NCBI RefSeq assembly: GCF_037126465.1
Contig: NC_088210.1
Location: forward strand, 11,988,011-12,052,010
Direction of reading: 5' to 3'
DNA length: 64,000 nt
Source: Ornithodoros turicata
Taxonomy: Eukaryota; Arthropoda; Arachnida; Ixodida; Argasidae
The notes under the pieces are model-generated. The model was not told the origin of the DNA. It searched no databases and saw only the letters and a list, made by a program, of their open reading frames with translations. Positions 1 to 9,266 of the stretch are shown piece after piece. The translations under genes and the position numbers were made by a program. Each line of letters opens with the position of its first letter. Positions within the stretch are counted from its first letter, which is position 1.

Positions 1-288
1 GAGGAGTCCAGCTGCGGTCACTGTTATGATCTGGAAACTGTCGAACATATCCTGAAAGAATGTCGCGCATACCACACTATGCGGGGAACCAGCCTTTCAC
101 ACTCCAGGCCTCCAGGCAGAGTGCCGGACATCCTCTTCCCCGAAGGTTCTTACGTAGAACCTATATCAAAACTCGCATCCTCGTGCGTTTTCTCCGAGAA
201 ACAGGCCTATCGCGCAAAGACCCATCTAGTGCCTCTTCTCATCAACAGTGCACTTCCGTCTCACCGGTATCGTTCATCCTGCCCCTGA
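1..288 (+). pseudogene. Non-LTR retrotransposon ORF2, C-terminal end (5' cut by window edge)
   Basis: Frame 1 is open from the first base to a stop at 286-288. It begins with a zinc-knuckle segment in which C5, C8, H16 and C21 (residues of the visible fragment) give C-x2-C-x7-H-x4-C, followed by ETVEHILKEC-type residues. That signature is known at the C-terminus of the reverse-transcriptase ORF of I/R1/jockey-group LINEs, where it follows the RT and RNase H parts. Here only about 95 residues remain, so catalytic domains are outside the window or lost. The short unconserved tail and the stop are followed directly by an untranslated end that carries the tail shared with the SINEs. Family is clear from the motif; clade is not resolved. 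Confidence 0.75.
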
Positions 289-398
289 ACCTCACCTTGA
301 ACTCTTCAACTCTCTTCCGCCTCCTTGTTTTATTTGACTATAAGTCGTGACGATGCTCACCCGTGTGTGGCCAACAACGGCCGGCTATTTCGGAACTG
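289..398 (+). mobile_element. LINE 3' untranslated end with the SINE-shared tail
   Basis: A pyrimidine-rich stretch follows the ORF stop, then 'ctataagtcgtgacg' and 'gtggccaacaacggc' (about 338-395). The same module closes the LINE tails at about 0.9, 1.13, 1.32, 11.9, 24.1, 56.8, 58.8 and 62.7 kb and, with small changes, the tRNA-derived SINEs at 4.2, 18.7 and 50.0 kb. The tail joins a half MITE at about 399, so this copy probably inserted into a MITE. Confidence 0.65.
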
Positions 399-522
399 CA
401 TAAGTGTCACGAAAAAGATGTACTGCTCCCGTTTTCAACGCGTCACGGCAGATAACGATATGATTCGAGATGATGGTTGGGTGGAAGCGTGCTCTGCGGT
501 GAAGTTCATCTTTTAGGGTGTA
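399..522 (+). mobile_element. Foldback MITE, A type, right half
   Basis: Starts in the MITE loop (TAAGTGTCACGAAAAAG) and continues through the CCCGTTTTCAAC, CAGATAACGATATGATTC and GGTGAAGTTCATC blocks to the terminus at about 522. The left half is missing and replaced by the LINE end. The core is degraded from GGCGTACGCC. Confidence 0.6.
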
Positions 523-599
523 TCATTCGTGTCCATGATCGGTGCACAGTGTGCTGTGCGGCGAATTCCTGGTGAAGTCCTGCGCGCGATACCCATCTC
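523..599 (+). mobile_element. Fragment of a B-type MITE right arm
   Basis: 'tatcattcgtg', 'gcacagtgtgctgtgcgg' and a decayed GTGAAG follow the order of B-type right arms elsewhere. No terminus is preserved. Confidence 0.4.
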
Positions 600-935
600 C
601 CTCGCTCCACCCCGTCGGGCACGCTAGCTGACATCCTCTACCGCCGGTGGTTCTCCTGCCGAACGTTCCGCAAAAGCAAGAAACCTTATTCTCTTTCTGC
701 AGAAGGCAGGCCTTGCTCAACGACCCATCTAACTCTTTGCTCTCCCCCCGACGAACTCGTGCACCCTCACCACATCCCCCATCCTTCATCCTCCTCTATC
801 CTCCATCCGTCCGTCCTTTCTTTGTGTTTTGCGTTGTTTTCTATTTTTTTTTTTTTTTTTTGCTGTAGTCGTGACGACGCCCACTTCTGTGTAGCCAACA
901 ACGGCGAGCCTATCCTGCCATTACCCCCGCCTCGT
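600..935 (+). mobile_element. LINE 3' end, second copy
   Basis: Contains a decayed equivalent of the coding end at 120-160 (ADILYRR-like after 'gctgacatcctctacc'), the 'gacccatctaactctttgctctcc' block, a (T)18 run, then the tail 'tagtcgtgacgacgccc' to 'caacggcgagcc'. The 'catctaac..tttgctctcc' block recurs at 11.8, 23.97, 56.95 (reverse) and 62.6 kb, which defines one LINE subfamily. Confidence 0.6.
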
Positions 936-1195
936 GAAGTTCTCGCGAACCTCATGCGTTTGTCTTCAGGAAACGGGCCTTGCGCAATCACCCCTCTAGC
1001 ATATACCTCCCATCAAAAGTGCACTTCGGTTTCATTCAGCCTATAAATACATCATACCTCACCTGCCTCACCTTTCTCATCTTTTCCTCACCTTCATCTT
1101 TTTTTTCTTCTTCTTTGACTATATAGTCGTGCCGATAACCCACTCGTTTGTGGCCAACAACGGCAAGCCAGTTTCGACATTCCGCCCCCCCCCCC
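936..1195 (+). mobile_element. LINE 3' end, third copy
   Basis: Resembles the 150-390 segment of the first copy: 'gaagttctcgcgaacctcatgcg', 'atcaaaagtgcacttcggt', a pyrimidine run, then 'actatatagtcgtgccgat' and 'gtggccaacaacggcaagcc'. It is cut at the 5' side and ends in a C run. Confidence 0.55.
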
Positions 1196-1199
1196 CGCC

Positions 1200-1410
1200 C
1201 AGCCCTTCGTACTTTTTGCTCGGACTTCTTACCAATCCTGGAAGAAATCGGCCTACATCTTAACTTTCGGCCGTTATCATTCCAACATCTGTTATCATGT
1301 CATCTCATCCCATCCTGACTACAGTCGTGACGCTGCCCACGTATAAGTCAGGCCAACAACGGCAAGCCGGTTTTCGTCACCACCACCACCACCACCACCA
1401 CCTGTTTTTA
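1200..1410 (+). mobile_element. LINE tail variant ending at a MITE terminus
   Basis: A different 3' region ('ggccgttatcattc', 'gttatcatgtcatctcatcc') leads to 'acagtcgtgacgctgccc', 'ccaacaacggcaagcc', a (CAC)n run and then CTGTTTTTAGAGTA, a B-type MITE end. The same variant in reverse orientation lies at about 58.75-58.86 kb. Confidence 0.5.
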
Positions 1411-1574
1411 GAGTAAGTGAAGGCGGATGTGAGCATGCCCTTCTTTGTTTCCTGTTTATCTAAAAAAACACAAGTGTAAATAAACTACAAAACCTAGAAG
1501 ACTGCAAATACAACATCACAAAAACTCCTACACTACTAAACTGCAAAGCTACAAGTTTATTTCAAAAACTGCAA

Positions 1575-1651
1575 ATAAACTCACGGGGCTTTGGTCCCCT
1601 TTTGCGGGACACCCAAAATAAATAAATAAATAAATAAATAAATAAAATTCG
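1575..1651 (+). repeat. LINE-type 3' tail with hairpin and (AATA)n
   Basis: 'ggggctttggtcccc' (stem GGGGC/GTCCC) followed by 'ttttgcgggacacccaa' and eight AATA units. A short hairpin plus a tetranucleotide tail is the usual ending of CR1/L2-type LINEs. No coding sequence is attached. Confidence 0.4.
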
Positions 1652-1790
1652 AGTCTGCCATAAAAAAAAAGAAAAAAAAAAAAGAGAAAAGAAACAGTAG
1701 AAGACTCCAGATGCATTGAAAAGTGGCAGCCGTCGAGAAAGCTAGACATCACGTCCCCTCTCGATTGCCGGCAGAGTGCAGTAGACACTA

Positions 1791-2042
1791 TACACTCTAA
1801 AAACAGAACTTCACCGCATAGCACGCTGTGCGCCAACCATTGCCAAGAATGATAGGGTTATCGCTTCAGATTCGAAGAGCGACGGGGGCGTACGCCTTTT
1901 TTTTGTGGCAATTTCGATATATGAAAATTGCCACAAAAAGGCATATGCCCCCGTCGCTCTTCGAATCGGAAGCGATAACCCTATCATTCTTGGCAATGGT
2001 TGGCGCACAGAGTGCTATGCGGTGAAGTTCTGTGTTTAGAGT
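1791..2042. mobile_element. Foldback MITE, B type, complete
   Basis: Left end TACACTCTAAAAACAGAACT, right end GAAGTTCTGTGTTTAGAGT. The arms pair almost fully: GATAGGGTTATCGCTT against AAGCGATAACCCTATC. The loop is a TGGCAATTTCGATATATG segment. One arm has the core converted to 'ggcatatgcc'. No protein can be encoded by so short a palindrome; the open frames across it are mirror images of each other. Confidence 0.8.
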
Positions 2043-2106
2043 CCACAATGACGACGCTGACATGGTTTGCCGACGACTTGTCAAGGAGCCTCATCCGACG
2101 CACGGC

Positions 2107-2949
2107 CAGACTTGTACGTAACGGGTAATTGCGTTACTAGTAATCAATTACTTTTTTGAGTAATTTGTAACGTAATCGATTACTTTTGGGGCCCAGTAAT
2201 TTTTTGAGTAATTCAATTACAATTTTCAGTAATCAATTACCAAGTAATCGATTACTTGGAAACTAAAGAATCCACATTGTTCGGGACGACGCACACACAC
2301 ATATATGGGATGATTCACCGCCGCCAGAAGACAAAACCAACTGCCCTCTGCAAGTTCGGCACAAGGCGGCTGTCTTATCTCTAGGACTTTTCCCGCAACA
2401 ATTACTTACCCAAGGACCCCGAGGTGAATCGCCACAGTGTTCCGCACGTGTAGTGTATTTTTGAGTCCACTGTCCTCTCCCCATTCATGTGTACTATCTA
2501 TCCGTAACCCGGCCTGTATGCAGTAAGTTGGACTGTAAGTTGTACCGTGAACCTGATGAGTCATTTGTGGGAGTTCCAGTTAGGACTCTTTTCACAGAAC
2601 TTTCAAAACTCTCAACCTCTCCACACATCTTTCATAGAACTCTCGACCCCGATAACCTAATGCCACTCTTGTGACCATGAGCCCCTGTCAGTCTTGTGCG
2701 GAATACTGTCGATATCACAACGATGTCGACGCTCAGTTTCCTTTTTTTTTGTGGATATCTTTTTCTATCTTTTTTTTATATCGTTTTCTCAGATGTAGAA
2801 AGTAATTGGGAAAGTAACGCGTTACTTTTCAAGGCGTTACTTCATTACTTTTTCCGGCAAGTAATCTGTAACGGTAAAAAATTACTTTTTCGTACAAGGT
2901 AACGGTAACGGTAATCAATTACTTTTTTTTAGTAACGTGTACAAGTCTG
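2107..2949. mobile_element. Non-autonomous hAT-like element, 843 bp, 8-bp target duplication
   Basis: Left end CAGACTTGTACGTAACGGGT, right end GTAACGTGTACAAGTCTG (inverted repeat). The 8-bp CGCACGGC lies immediately outside both ends (2099-2106 and 2950-2957), the duplication size known for hAT. The terminal 150 bp on each side consist of irregular GTTAC/TAATC-type subterminal repeats. No transposase is recognisable, so it would depend on an autonomous relative. The first bases of the end are shared with the elements at 41.3 and 43.6 kb. Confidence 0.8.
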
Positions 2950-2957
2950 CGCACGGC

Positions 2958-3308
2958 ACACACGCACTGACTTTTTTTCACATTATTTCCTGTGAGCTTT
3001 CTCAATGCAAAGAAACGTGAATACACAACGGCAACTGGTGAACATAATGGAAGGTAATCAATCAATTACCTTGGAGCTTGTACGTATTGTGTTGGTCTAA
3101 TTTCTGTGTTCCAGACTCAGTAACGGTTGCTTTTCATAACGTGTCGGCAGCAATTCTGCGAGTATACTGCTGTTTAGAAATCGTAGGAGTTCTTAATTCT
3201 GGAATTCAATTTTCATTTCACTCAGTACGATTCTTATGCACGCCCGCACACGCACGCATTGGATGATGATGAGGTGGGCATCTTGCACATTGACTGGGAG
3301 ACCTACAG
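2958..3308. other. Intergenic, nothing recognised
   Basis: No repeat border, RNA gene or credible coding frame was seen here. Confidence 0.5.
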
Positions 3309-3560
3309 CACTCTAAAAACAGAGATTCACCGCATAACACGCTCCATAACACCAACCATGATCTCGAATGATATCGTTTTCTGCCTTGATTTCTTGCAAG
3401 CGGGAGGCGTACGCCTTTTTGTGGCACTTGTGCTGTTCACAATTGTCACAAAAAAGGCGTACGCCTCTCGTTTTCAACAAATCAGGACAGAGAACGATAT
3501 CGTTCGAGATGACGGTTGGCCAGGAGTGTGCTATCCGGTGAAGTTCTTTTTAAGAGTGTA
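3309..3560. mobile_element. Foldback MITE, A type, complete
   Basis: Left end CACTCTAAAAACAGAGATTC, right end CTTTTTAAGAGTGTA. Both arms keep GGCGTACGCC and pair across a loop 'ggcacttgtgctgttcacaa'. Arm blocks TCTCGAATGATATCG and CGATATCGTTCGAGATGA are mutual reverse complements. Confidence 0.8.
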
Positions 3561-3842
3561 GGTTCCCTCCCTTGATTCGATGAAAACTGGGGGCGTACGC
3601 TATTTTTGTGACAATTACATGAACAGCATATTGCCAAAAAAGTGGCGTACGCCCCCCGTTTTAATCGAATCAAGGGAGGGAACCTACACTCTTAAAAAGA
3701 ACTTCACCGGATAGCACACTCCTGACCAACCGTCATCTCGAACGATATCGTTTTCTGTCCTGATTTGTTGAAAACGAGAGGAAAACGACATGACGGTTGG
3801 ATAGGAGCGTGCTATGTGGTGTGAAGTTCATTCTTAAGAGTA
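3561..3842. mobile_element. Two overlapping decayed MITE copies
   Basis: 3561-3690 is a self-contained palindrome (GGTTCCCTCCCTTGATTCGA against its complement) with the usual core and loop but no terminal CACTC blocks. 3689-3842 is an internally deleted A-type copy, with left end TACACTCTTAAAAAGAAC and right end CATTCTTAAGAGTA. The cluster shows repeated insertion and deletion at one place. Confidence 0.6.
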
Positions 3843-3847
3843 GGGAA

Positions 3848-4343
3848 TTCACTCTTAAAACAGAACTTCACCTCGAGCACGCTACTTGCCAACCACCAGC
3901 CCGAATGAGATTGTTCTCTTCCCTGGTTTGTTGAAAACGGGAGCCGTACGCCTTTTTGTGACACTTATGTTAATTGTCACAGAGAGGCGTACCCCTCGCG
4001 CTTTCCGCAAAATCAAGAGTGATAAATAAGCTATCATTCTGTGCAATAGCTGGCCTTTGCAGTGCCATGCGGTGGACTTCGGCGATGTCACGTCGAGACT
4101 GGGAGGTAACCGGGTTCGAATCCCGGTGCCGGCTGTTCTGTCTGGGGGTATTCCTGGGTTTTCCTCAGACGCGCTTTCAGACATATATCGGCACAGTTCC
4201 CTTAGAAGTCGACCCAAGACGCACATTCTCCCTGGGCGTCAGTCGTGACGTTGCCCACCTGTGTGAGGTCGACAACGGCGAGCCCTTTCACCATCACCAC
4301 TACTACCACCACCACCACCACCACCCTGTTTTAAGAGCATAGG
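3848..4343. mobile_element. MITE, A type, split by a SINE near its right end
   Basis: The left end CACTCTTAAAACAGAACTTC and the arms run to about 4078 ('gcggtggacttc'). The right terminus TGTTTTAAGAGCATAG resumes at 4329. The intervening 250 bp are a tRNA-derived SINE. Confidence 0.65.
4079..4328 (+). mobile_element. tRNA-derived SINE (Ruka-like), 5'-truncated
   Basis: The B box GGTTCGAATCCCG is near 4111. Then come 'cggctgttctgtctggggg', 'gacgcgctttcagaca', 'atatcggcacagttccctt', 'gaagtcgacccaagacgc', the LINE-shared tail 'agtcgtgacgttgcccacc' and an imperfect (CAC)n run. The A-box region is absent, so Pol III could not start it here. It sits inside the right arm of a MITE. Confidence 0.75.
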
Positions 4344-4640
4344 TGCTCCTAACTATTTAATTTAATTCATTAACTATTAATTTAAGACACGTACACAGCC
4401 GTGCCACGGAACGTTTCCCTTTCCGTGTCTTTAACGCCTGGCACCTGGGCATTGCAGTCGCAGTGTAGGGGGCGAATCCAGGGGGTGGGGTGATCGCCCC
4501 CCAAAGCGTCAATTTATGCATGGGATTTGCCCCTCTCCCCTCTCCCACAACGCGCCCCGACAATGACACCGCCCCCCCCCCCACCCCCCACAATCGAAAG
4601 TGAGGGTCTGGATCTGCTCCCGTCCCACCCCCCGAGACTA
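4344..4640. other. Intergenic, short homopolymer runs
   Basis: C-rich stretches at about 4490-4600, no recognised element and no coding signal. Confidence 0.4.
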
Positions 4641-4790
4641 TACACTCTTAAAAATGAACTTCACCGCATAGCACGCTCCTAACCATCTAGAATGATATCG
4701 TTATCTGCCTTAATTAGCTGAAAACGGGAGGCGTACGCCTTTGTTTGCAACACTTATGCGCTTCATAATTGTCACAAAGACGATGGTTGG
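4641..4790. mobile_element. MITE, A type, left arm and loop only
   Basis: Left end TACACTCTTAAAAATGAACT through the GGCGTACGCC core to the loop TCATAATTGTCACAAAG, then directly 'acgatggttgg'. The right arm is lost. Confidence 0.65.
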
Positions 4791-4835
4791 CCCTCTCCCC
4801 CCCTCTCCGCCTTTCTTTTTTTTTTTTTTTTGCTA

Positions 4836-5089
4836 TACACTCTTAAAAATGAACTTCACCGCATAGCACGCTCCTAGCCAACCATCATCTCGAATGATAT
4901 CGTTATCTGACCTGATTTGTTGAGAACGGGAGGCGTACGCCTTTTTTTGTGACAATTATGAACAGTATAAGTGTCACAAAAAAGGCGTACGCCTCCCGTT
5001 CTCAACAAATCAGGTCAGATAACGATATCATTCGAGATGATGGTTGACTAGGAGCAGGCTAAGTGGTGAAGTTCATTTTTAAGAGTGTA
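4836..5089. mobile_element. Foldback MITE, A type, complete (reference copy)
   Basis: TACACTCTTAAAAATGAACT at the left and TTTTTAAGAGTGTA at the right. The arms are near-perfect complements, including GAACGGGAGGCGTACGCC and its mirror. The loop is a TGTGACA...TGTCACA pair that forms a small inner stem. The flanking TA on both sides suggests a TA target, as in Tc1/mariner-type MITEs. Confidence 0.85.
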
Positions 5090-5503
5090 CTTCCATAGGG
5101 CACATCCATGCATCTTGATTTCTGGTGTTTCGGAGCTAGACTGCGTAATTCGTATGTAAAAATTCGTATGAAATGTAAAAACGTAAATGTAAACATTCAT
5201 ACGCAATTGTAAAATGTGAAAGCAAATTGTAAACGTAATGTAAATCTACATTGCGTAAACTGTAAAGATCTAAATTGTGTTATAGAAAATATAAAAAAAT
5301 CGTGTGAAATTGTTTTCTGGTTCATTTTTTATAGATAAATCGTGAAAAAAAAAGAAAGAAAAAGAGCAGCTGCTCCCGCCTTTACATTTCCAATGACCTG
5401 TTCCGCCCGCAAAGCCTAATTATGCTCTAAGCTGAACCTGTTTGCGCAGTTTCGTAGCAGTCTAAGCTGTTTTACGACATTAACATTGCTACCTTTTAGT
5501 TAA
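5090..5503. other. Intergenic with degenerate TGTAAA-type repeats
   Basis: Between about 5150 and 5290 the sequence is built from drifting ATTCGTATG / TGTAAA / CGTAAA motifs. No border could be fixed and no gene is visible. Confidence 0.4.
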
Positions 5504-6204
5504 AGCTGTGCGAATATTCGAAAGTTCGAATACGAACCGAATATCTGATGCTATTCGAATACTGTTCGCCACCTATTTTCAGTATTCGAAATTTTAGAGA
5601 AGCGTATACGAAGAGGGGAGTCAAGCCCTGTAGATCACATAAACAAAATACAGAAACCGTGTGTTCGCGTGGAGGTCCACGCGAAAGCTTGTACAAATTA
5701 AACTTAAACAAAAAATCTTCAGTGTCGGTTTCTGTATTTTGTTTATTCGAAATTTTCGAATATTTTTCGCATGGTACTGAAGCAAAGTTTCGCTGTCGCC
5801 ATTCCGCAACTGGGCTTCTCATTGCATATAAGAGTTAGATGAAGCCCTGTTCACGTTCCCGCCATTGTCTTTTTTTGTGTGTGTGTGTACGGCTTTGTTC
5901 TGCAAGTCGGCTTCACTTCATTTCACTGAAGTGTTAGGTGAAACCCGCTTTACACTGCTTGCGGCATCCTGTCACTAAAATCTACACCTGCTGTGAGCTC
6001 ATGGTCAACGCTGTATACTCTGGGCACTGCATGATCCAGTAAATGTACTCACAACTTTCAGAGCTATGTTAAGTTAAAGTCAATTGTTTAAATTTAAATT
6101 CTAGTTTTTCTCTCTCTCTCGCTCTTTCTGTTAGTGTTCCTAGTTATAAGTTAATGAATTACCTTTCTCTCTTACCACTTTTTCTCTCTATTTCTTTCTC
6201 TTAA

Positions 6205-7105
6205 TACCCCCGTCACACGGGATGATTTCGTGTCATTTTCGTGTAGTACACTCCAACCAGCGAATGTCACTTTCACTACGTGCTTGCTACACGGCTTAAG
6301 TAAGTGTCACTTATAGCAGTGATGGCAATAGGCGATTTTAAAAAGATGCTCGCGCCACCAAGCGCGCCGCGCAAAGCAGCATGGGAACTTTGAGGGACAC
6401 TGCTCTCATCTGCTACGGTTATGGTGTATCTCGGCTGACGCCGCTGCTACGCACACCGGGAATGTGTTGTTCTTCTTCTACCTCCGCCTCTGGTCGTCTC
6501 ATAATGCTTTAAGGCGCTCCAAGTCCCCATGAGCTTTTGCGTGTCACAGGTGGCGCTTGCTTTTCTAAAAAGGTCTATTACGATAGACAAGAATAAACGG
6601 CGGCAAAATTTTTGGACGCGCTGCGCAATACCTTCCTCAAAATGTTTTTTTCTTTAATTTAGAAACGCCTCCTGTTAATCTTCTTCCAACATTAAACAAA
6701 TTGGCCTCAAACATGTCCCACAACAAAAATGGCCGCCACCGGATCGCCGAGACCGCGAAGTTCTCACAGGCTGTTAACGAGAGTAATTACATTTTTTTTT
6801 GCACCATCTCGTACTGTACTTAAATAAAACAAACACGCTGCTGAAAATACTTGTTTAAAAAATACTCTGGTGTCGAGAACCCTCGCTTTTTCTCAATATT
6901 TTTACCTATGCCACAAAGCCTGCCTTCGAGGCTACACACTTCCTCAGCCGAAGGGAAGTGAAGTGAGTTTGGGGAACTCACCAAATCGTTAGTGCACCTT
7001 CTGCAGAGAGTCGCTAAAAGATATCGTGTGACAGCACACGAATGACACTAAGCGCAAGTGTCACTCGCTGAAAGTGACACTAAATTAGTCCGTCTGACAG
7101 GGGTA
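6205..7105. mobile_element. Harbinger-like element, 901 bp, TAA duplication, nested
   Basis: Ends TACCCCCGTCACACGGG and GTCTGACAGGGGTA are inverted repeats, with subterminal TGTCA/AGTGACAC motifs. TAA flanks both ends (6202-6204 and 7106-7108), the 3-bp duplication expected for PIF/Harbinger. No transposase ORF. A small relative with the same ends lies at 58009-58226. Confidence 0.65.
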
Positions 7106-7417
7106 TAATAACTCGCTCTCTTCTTCTCTCTCTGATCTTTCCCTTTCTTTCACTCTTTCTTCCGCCGGTTATGCTTGTAATACCGTTGGGTGGCACAGGA
7201 TGACGTGGCTCATCTCCTCCAATAGTCCGTGAGTTATGTTCACTAACAGATGGAAATATGTGCAGTTTCTAAAAAAAAAACCAAAAAACATGTAATCATA
7301 GAAACGAGGAGCAGGCTGCATGGAACATGTTGAGTAACTCTCAATGGAGTTCATCCCACTAATGTATTCTACCATAGACAACACAGAGGGACCCTTCTCT
7401 TACGATACGTTATGCCA

Positions 7418-7494
7418 CGTGGTTATGCCGTGGTTATGCCGTGGTTATGCCGTGGTTATGCCGTGGTTATGCCGTGGTTATGCCGTGGTTATGC
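7418..7494. repeat. Tandem repeat, 11-bp unit, seven copies
   Basis: Seven perfect head-to-tail CGTGGTTATGC units inside the element at 5504-7692. Absence of divergence suggests recent expansion. Confidence 0.95.
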
Positions 7495-7692
7495 TTAGGT
7501 GAAAAGGCTGACAAATTTGGAGCGCAACATATCATCGAATGAGCAGGGCATCGCACAATATATTTCACCATGATGTATTGGACATTACTCGGATTGGGCC
7601 TTTTTTTTTTCTGATTATTCGAATTCGATTCGCCATCTGAAGAAATTATTCGGATTCGATTCGCAATGGAAATTTTTCTGTTCGCACAGCTC

Positions 7693-8139
7693 TACTTATA
7701 ACTACATTTCGAAGCATAATATGTGTTTTTGTTGTATGCTTTTAATAAATATGCATTTGAGAGTAATCTGCACCGTCTTAGCGATTCCCCGAAACCTGAA
7801 GACTACGAGTGCATAGGGTATACTGGCCCGATTTTTTTTTCTTCCTCTACCGCATCACACAGAGCACTGGAAATGTGTTAGAAAAAGTGGCTTTTATTTT
7901 TGAATAGTTCACTGAAACAACTGTGGAAACTGAAAAAAAAAGAAAGGAAAAGATGACACGATTTTTTGGTACACCACATATAAATGCCGAAAGTTTCCGT
8001 GTCTGCTGTGCCGAAGGCTTTTTTTCTTTCTTTTTTGCGGAGCCGAAGGAATACCATAATGTACTCTGCCTCGCCAATAAGTGACCTCGCCATATAATAT
8101 GCCGAAGGCTATCCACTGTACAGCGTTATATTCCTGATT
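7693..8139. other. Intergenic, nothing recognised
   Basis: AT-rich, with A and T runs that open spurious frames. No element border identified. Confidence 0.4.
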
Positions 8140-8342
8140 TTTGAAAAAGTGCCTGGCGCACGACATTTTGTGACGAGTAACGTAAACGCATAAGTGTCAC
8201 AAAAGGGCGTACACCACTTTTCAACTAAGAGACGCTGTCGATATTATTCGGGGTGATGCTTGGTCGGTATAGCGTGGTGTGCAGTTGTGGTTTAGGAGTG
8301 CCGGTCCTGTCACCATCACCACCATCACCACCAGTTTTAAGA
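8140..8342. mobile_element. Decayed MITE with (CAC)n tail insert
   Basis: The loop TAAGTGTCACAAAAGGGCGT and right-arm blocks are present. 'gttgtggtttaggagtg' is followed by 'ccggtcctgtcaccatcacc', a CAC run and then a second terminus CAGTTTTAAGAATGA. The duplicated terminus around a retroposon-like tail matches the pattern at 18.6, 24.4 and 48.7 kb. Confidence 0.5.
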
Positions 8343-8700
8343 ATGACAAGCACATGTATACGGGCACATATATACGAAGCTGAGACGTAGATAAATGAAT
8401 GGCGTACATAACGCGAGAAAAAAGAAAAGAAAAAAATAATAATTCGCGGGCGTAACGTCGCGAGACAACGAGACGTGGACAGCATGCAGCAGCAAATGCA
8501 ACGGTGGTCCGGCAAATATATCGGACAATACACACGACAATGTGGAACACAAGCGACGCGTGTACATGTTTACATCAAAGCAAGGTTAGCACATCGAGTA
8601 TACGTATACAGTACCGTGTGTCCAGAAGAAATATCTACATCCGCACAGAACAGTTTCCAAACAAAGGGAACAAGCCTCCAGACAACGAGCGGTTATCCTG
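8343..8700. other. Intergenic, nothing recognised
   Basis: No repeat or coding signature identified. It leads into the CpG-rich stretch upstream of the PDZ exon. Confidence 0.4.
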
Positions 8701-8949
8701 AAAAGGACGCACGCGCGGCGCAAACTGGGGAAACGCGCAAATTTCCCCAGTTTCCCTAGCGGTCGCGAGCGCGAGCGCTCCGCGTTCCGATTGGCTCTCT
8801 CAGCTTTCTCTTCTCCCCGCTCCTCACCAAAACACGGGGACGCACGCGGAGACCCTCCCCCTCGGCTGTGTTTTTTCGCAGACGAAGGACTTCTTTAGCG
8901 CTCAAGTTGTGCTCACCTCTATGTGCGTTGCGCACAGCGCGTCGGAAGC
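8701..8949 (+). promoter_or_regulatory. CpG-rich promoter-like region upstream of the PDZ exon
   Basis: Base composition changes sharply here to CpG-rich sequence ('gcgagcgcgagcgctccgcg'), unlike the surrounding repeats. It has a reversed CCAAT box (GATTGG near 8789) and an inverted repeat AACTGGGGAAA / TTTCCCCAGTT (about 8724-8755). No TATA box was seen, consistent with a CpG-type promoter. The start of transcription cannot be placed by eye. Confidence 0.4.
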
Positions 8950-9266
8950 ATGTCCCGACCGGTGACCCTAGTGAAGCGGCGGGACGGGGGTCTGGGCCTG
9001 GTGTTGGGCCAGGTGCCCCGTGGGGCGTCGGGGCCCGCACAGCGTCGCAGCAGCTTCGTCGGTGTGGTAACTGTTCAGAGCGTCGTGCCCGGCGGTGAAG
9101 CCGACAAGACGGGCCTCATCAAAGCGGGGGATGTTGTGCTACGTGTGAACGGAACGTCTGTGACAGGTGTGGAGCAGAGCCACACCATCCTGGGACAGGT
9201 CCCCGATGAGGGTTCCGTCACCCTGGAGCTCGCCTGCAACGGAGAGTTGGATGATGGCGTTGCAAC
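8950..9266 (+). CDS. First coding exon with an N-terminal PDZ domain (possibly nitric oxide synthase-like)
   Basis: ATG at 8950 opens a GC-rich frame with balanced composition, unlike the repeat-derived frames. Residues 4-15 hold KRRDGGLGL, where the GLGL part matches the PDZ carboxylate-binding loop. A hydrophobic strand VGVVTVQSVVPGG follows, then TGLIKAGDVVLRVNG, the most conserved PDZ block, and a final strand SVTLELACNG. The frame reaches GTGAGT at 9267, an excellent splice donor, so this is exon 1 or an early exon ending in phase 2. PDZ domains bind C-terminal peptides of partner proteins and localise enzymes or scaffolds. The N-terminal position and the KR..GGLG and GLI.AGD wording resemble the PDZ of neuronal-type nitric oxide synthase; other PDZ proteins are possible. 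An in-frame ATG also exists at 8923; 8950 was chosen because homology starts just after it. Confidence 0.7.

Larger units (their letters stand above)
5504..7692. mobile_element. Long TIR element with AGCTGTGCGAA ends, interrupted
   Basis: AGCTGTGCGAA at 5504 and its exact complement TTCGCACAGCT ending at 7691. TTCGAAT-rich subterminal repeats lie inside both ends, an architecture typical of hAT-like elements. No convincing target duplication was found. The left part holds a perfect hairpin (TTCGCGTGGA/TCCACGCGAA) inside a larger inverted repeat at 5639-5747. A second transposon occupies 6205-7105. No transposase frame is seen. Confidence 0.5.

Noticed and set aside
7418..7494. CRISPR-like regular repeat
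   Set aside because: Units are directly head to tail without spacers, in a eukaryotic sequence.
8756..9040. Reverse-strand frames over the PDZ exon
   Set aside because: GC-rich shadow frames; the forward frame has the domain and the splice donor.
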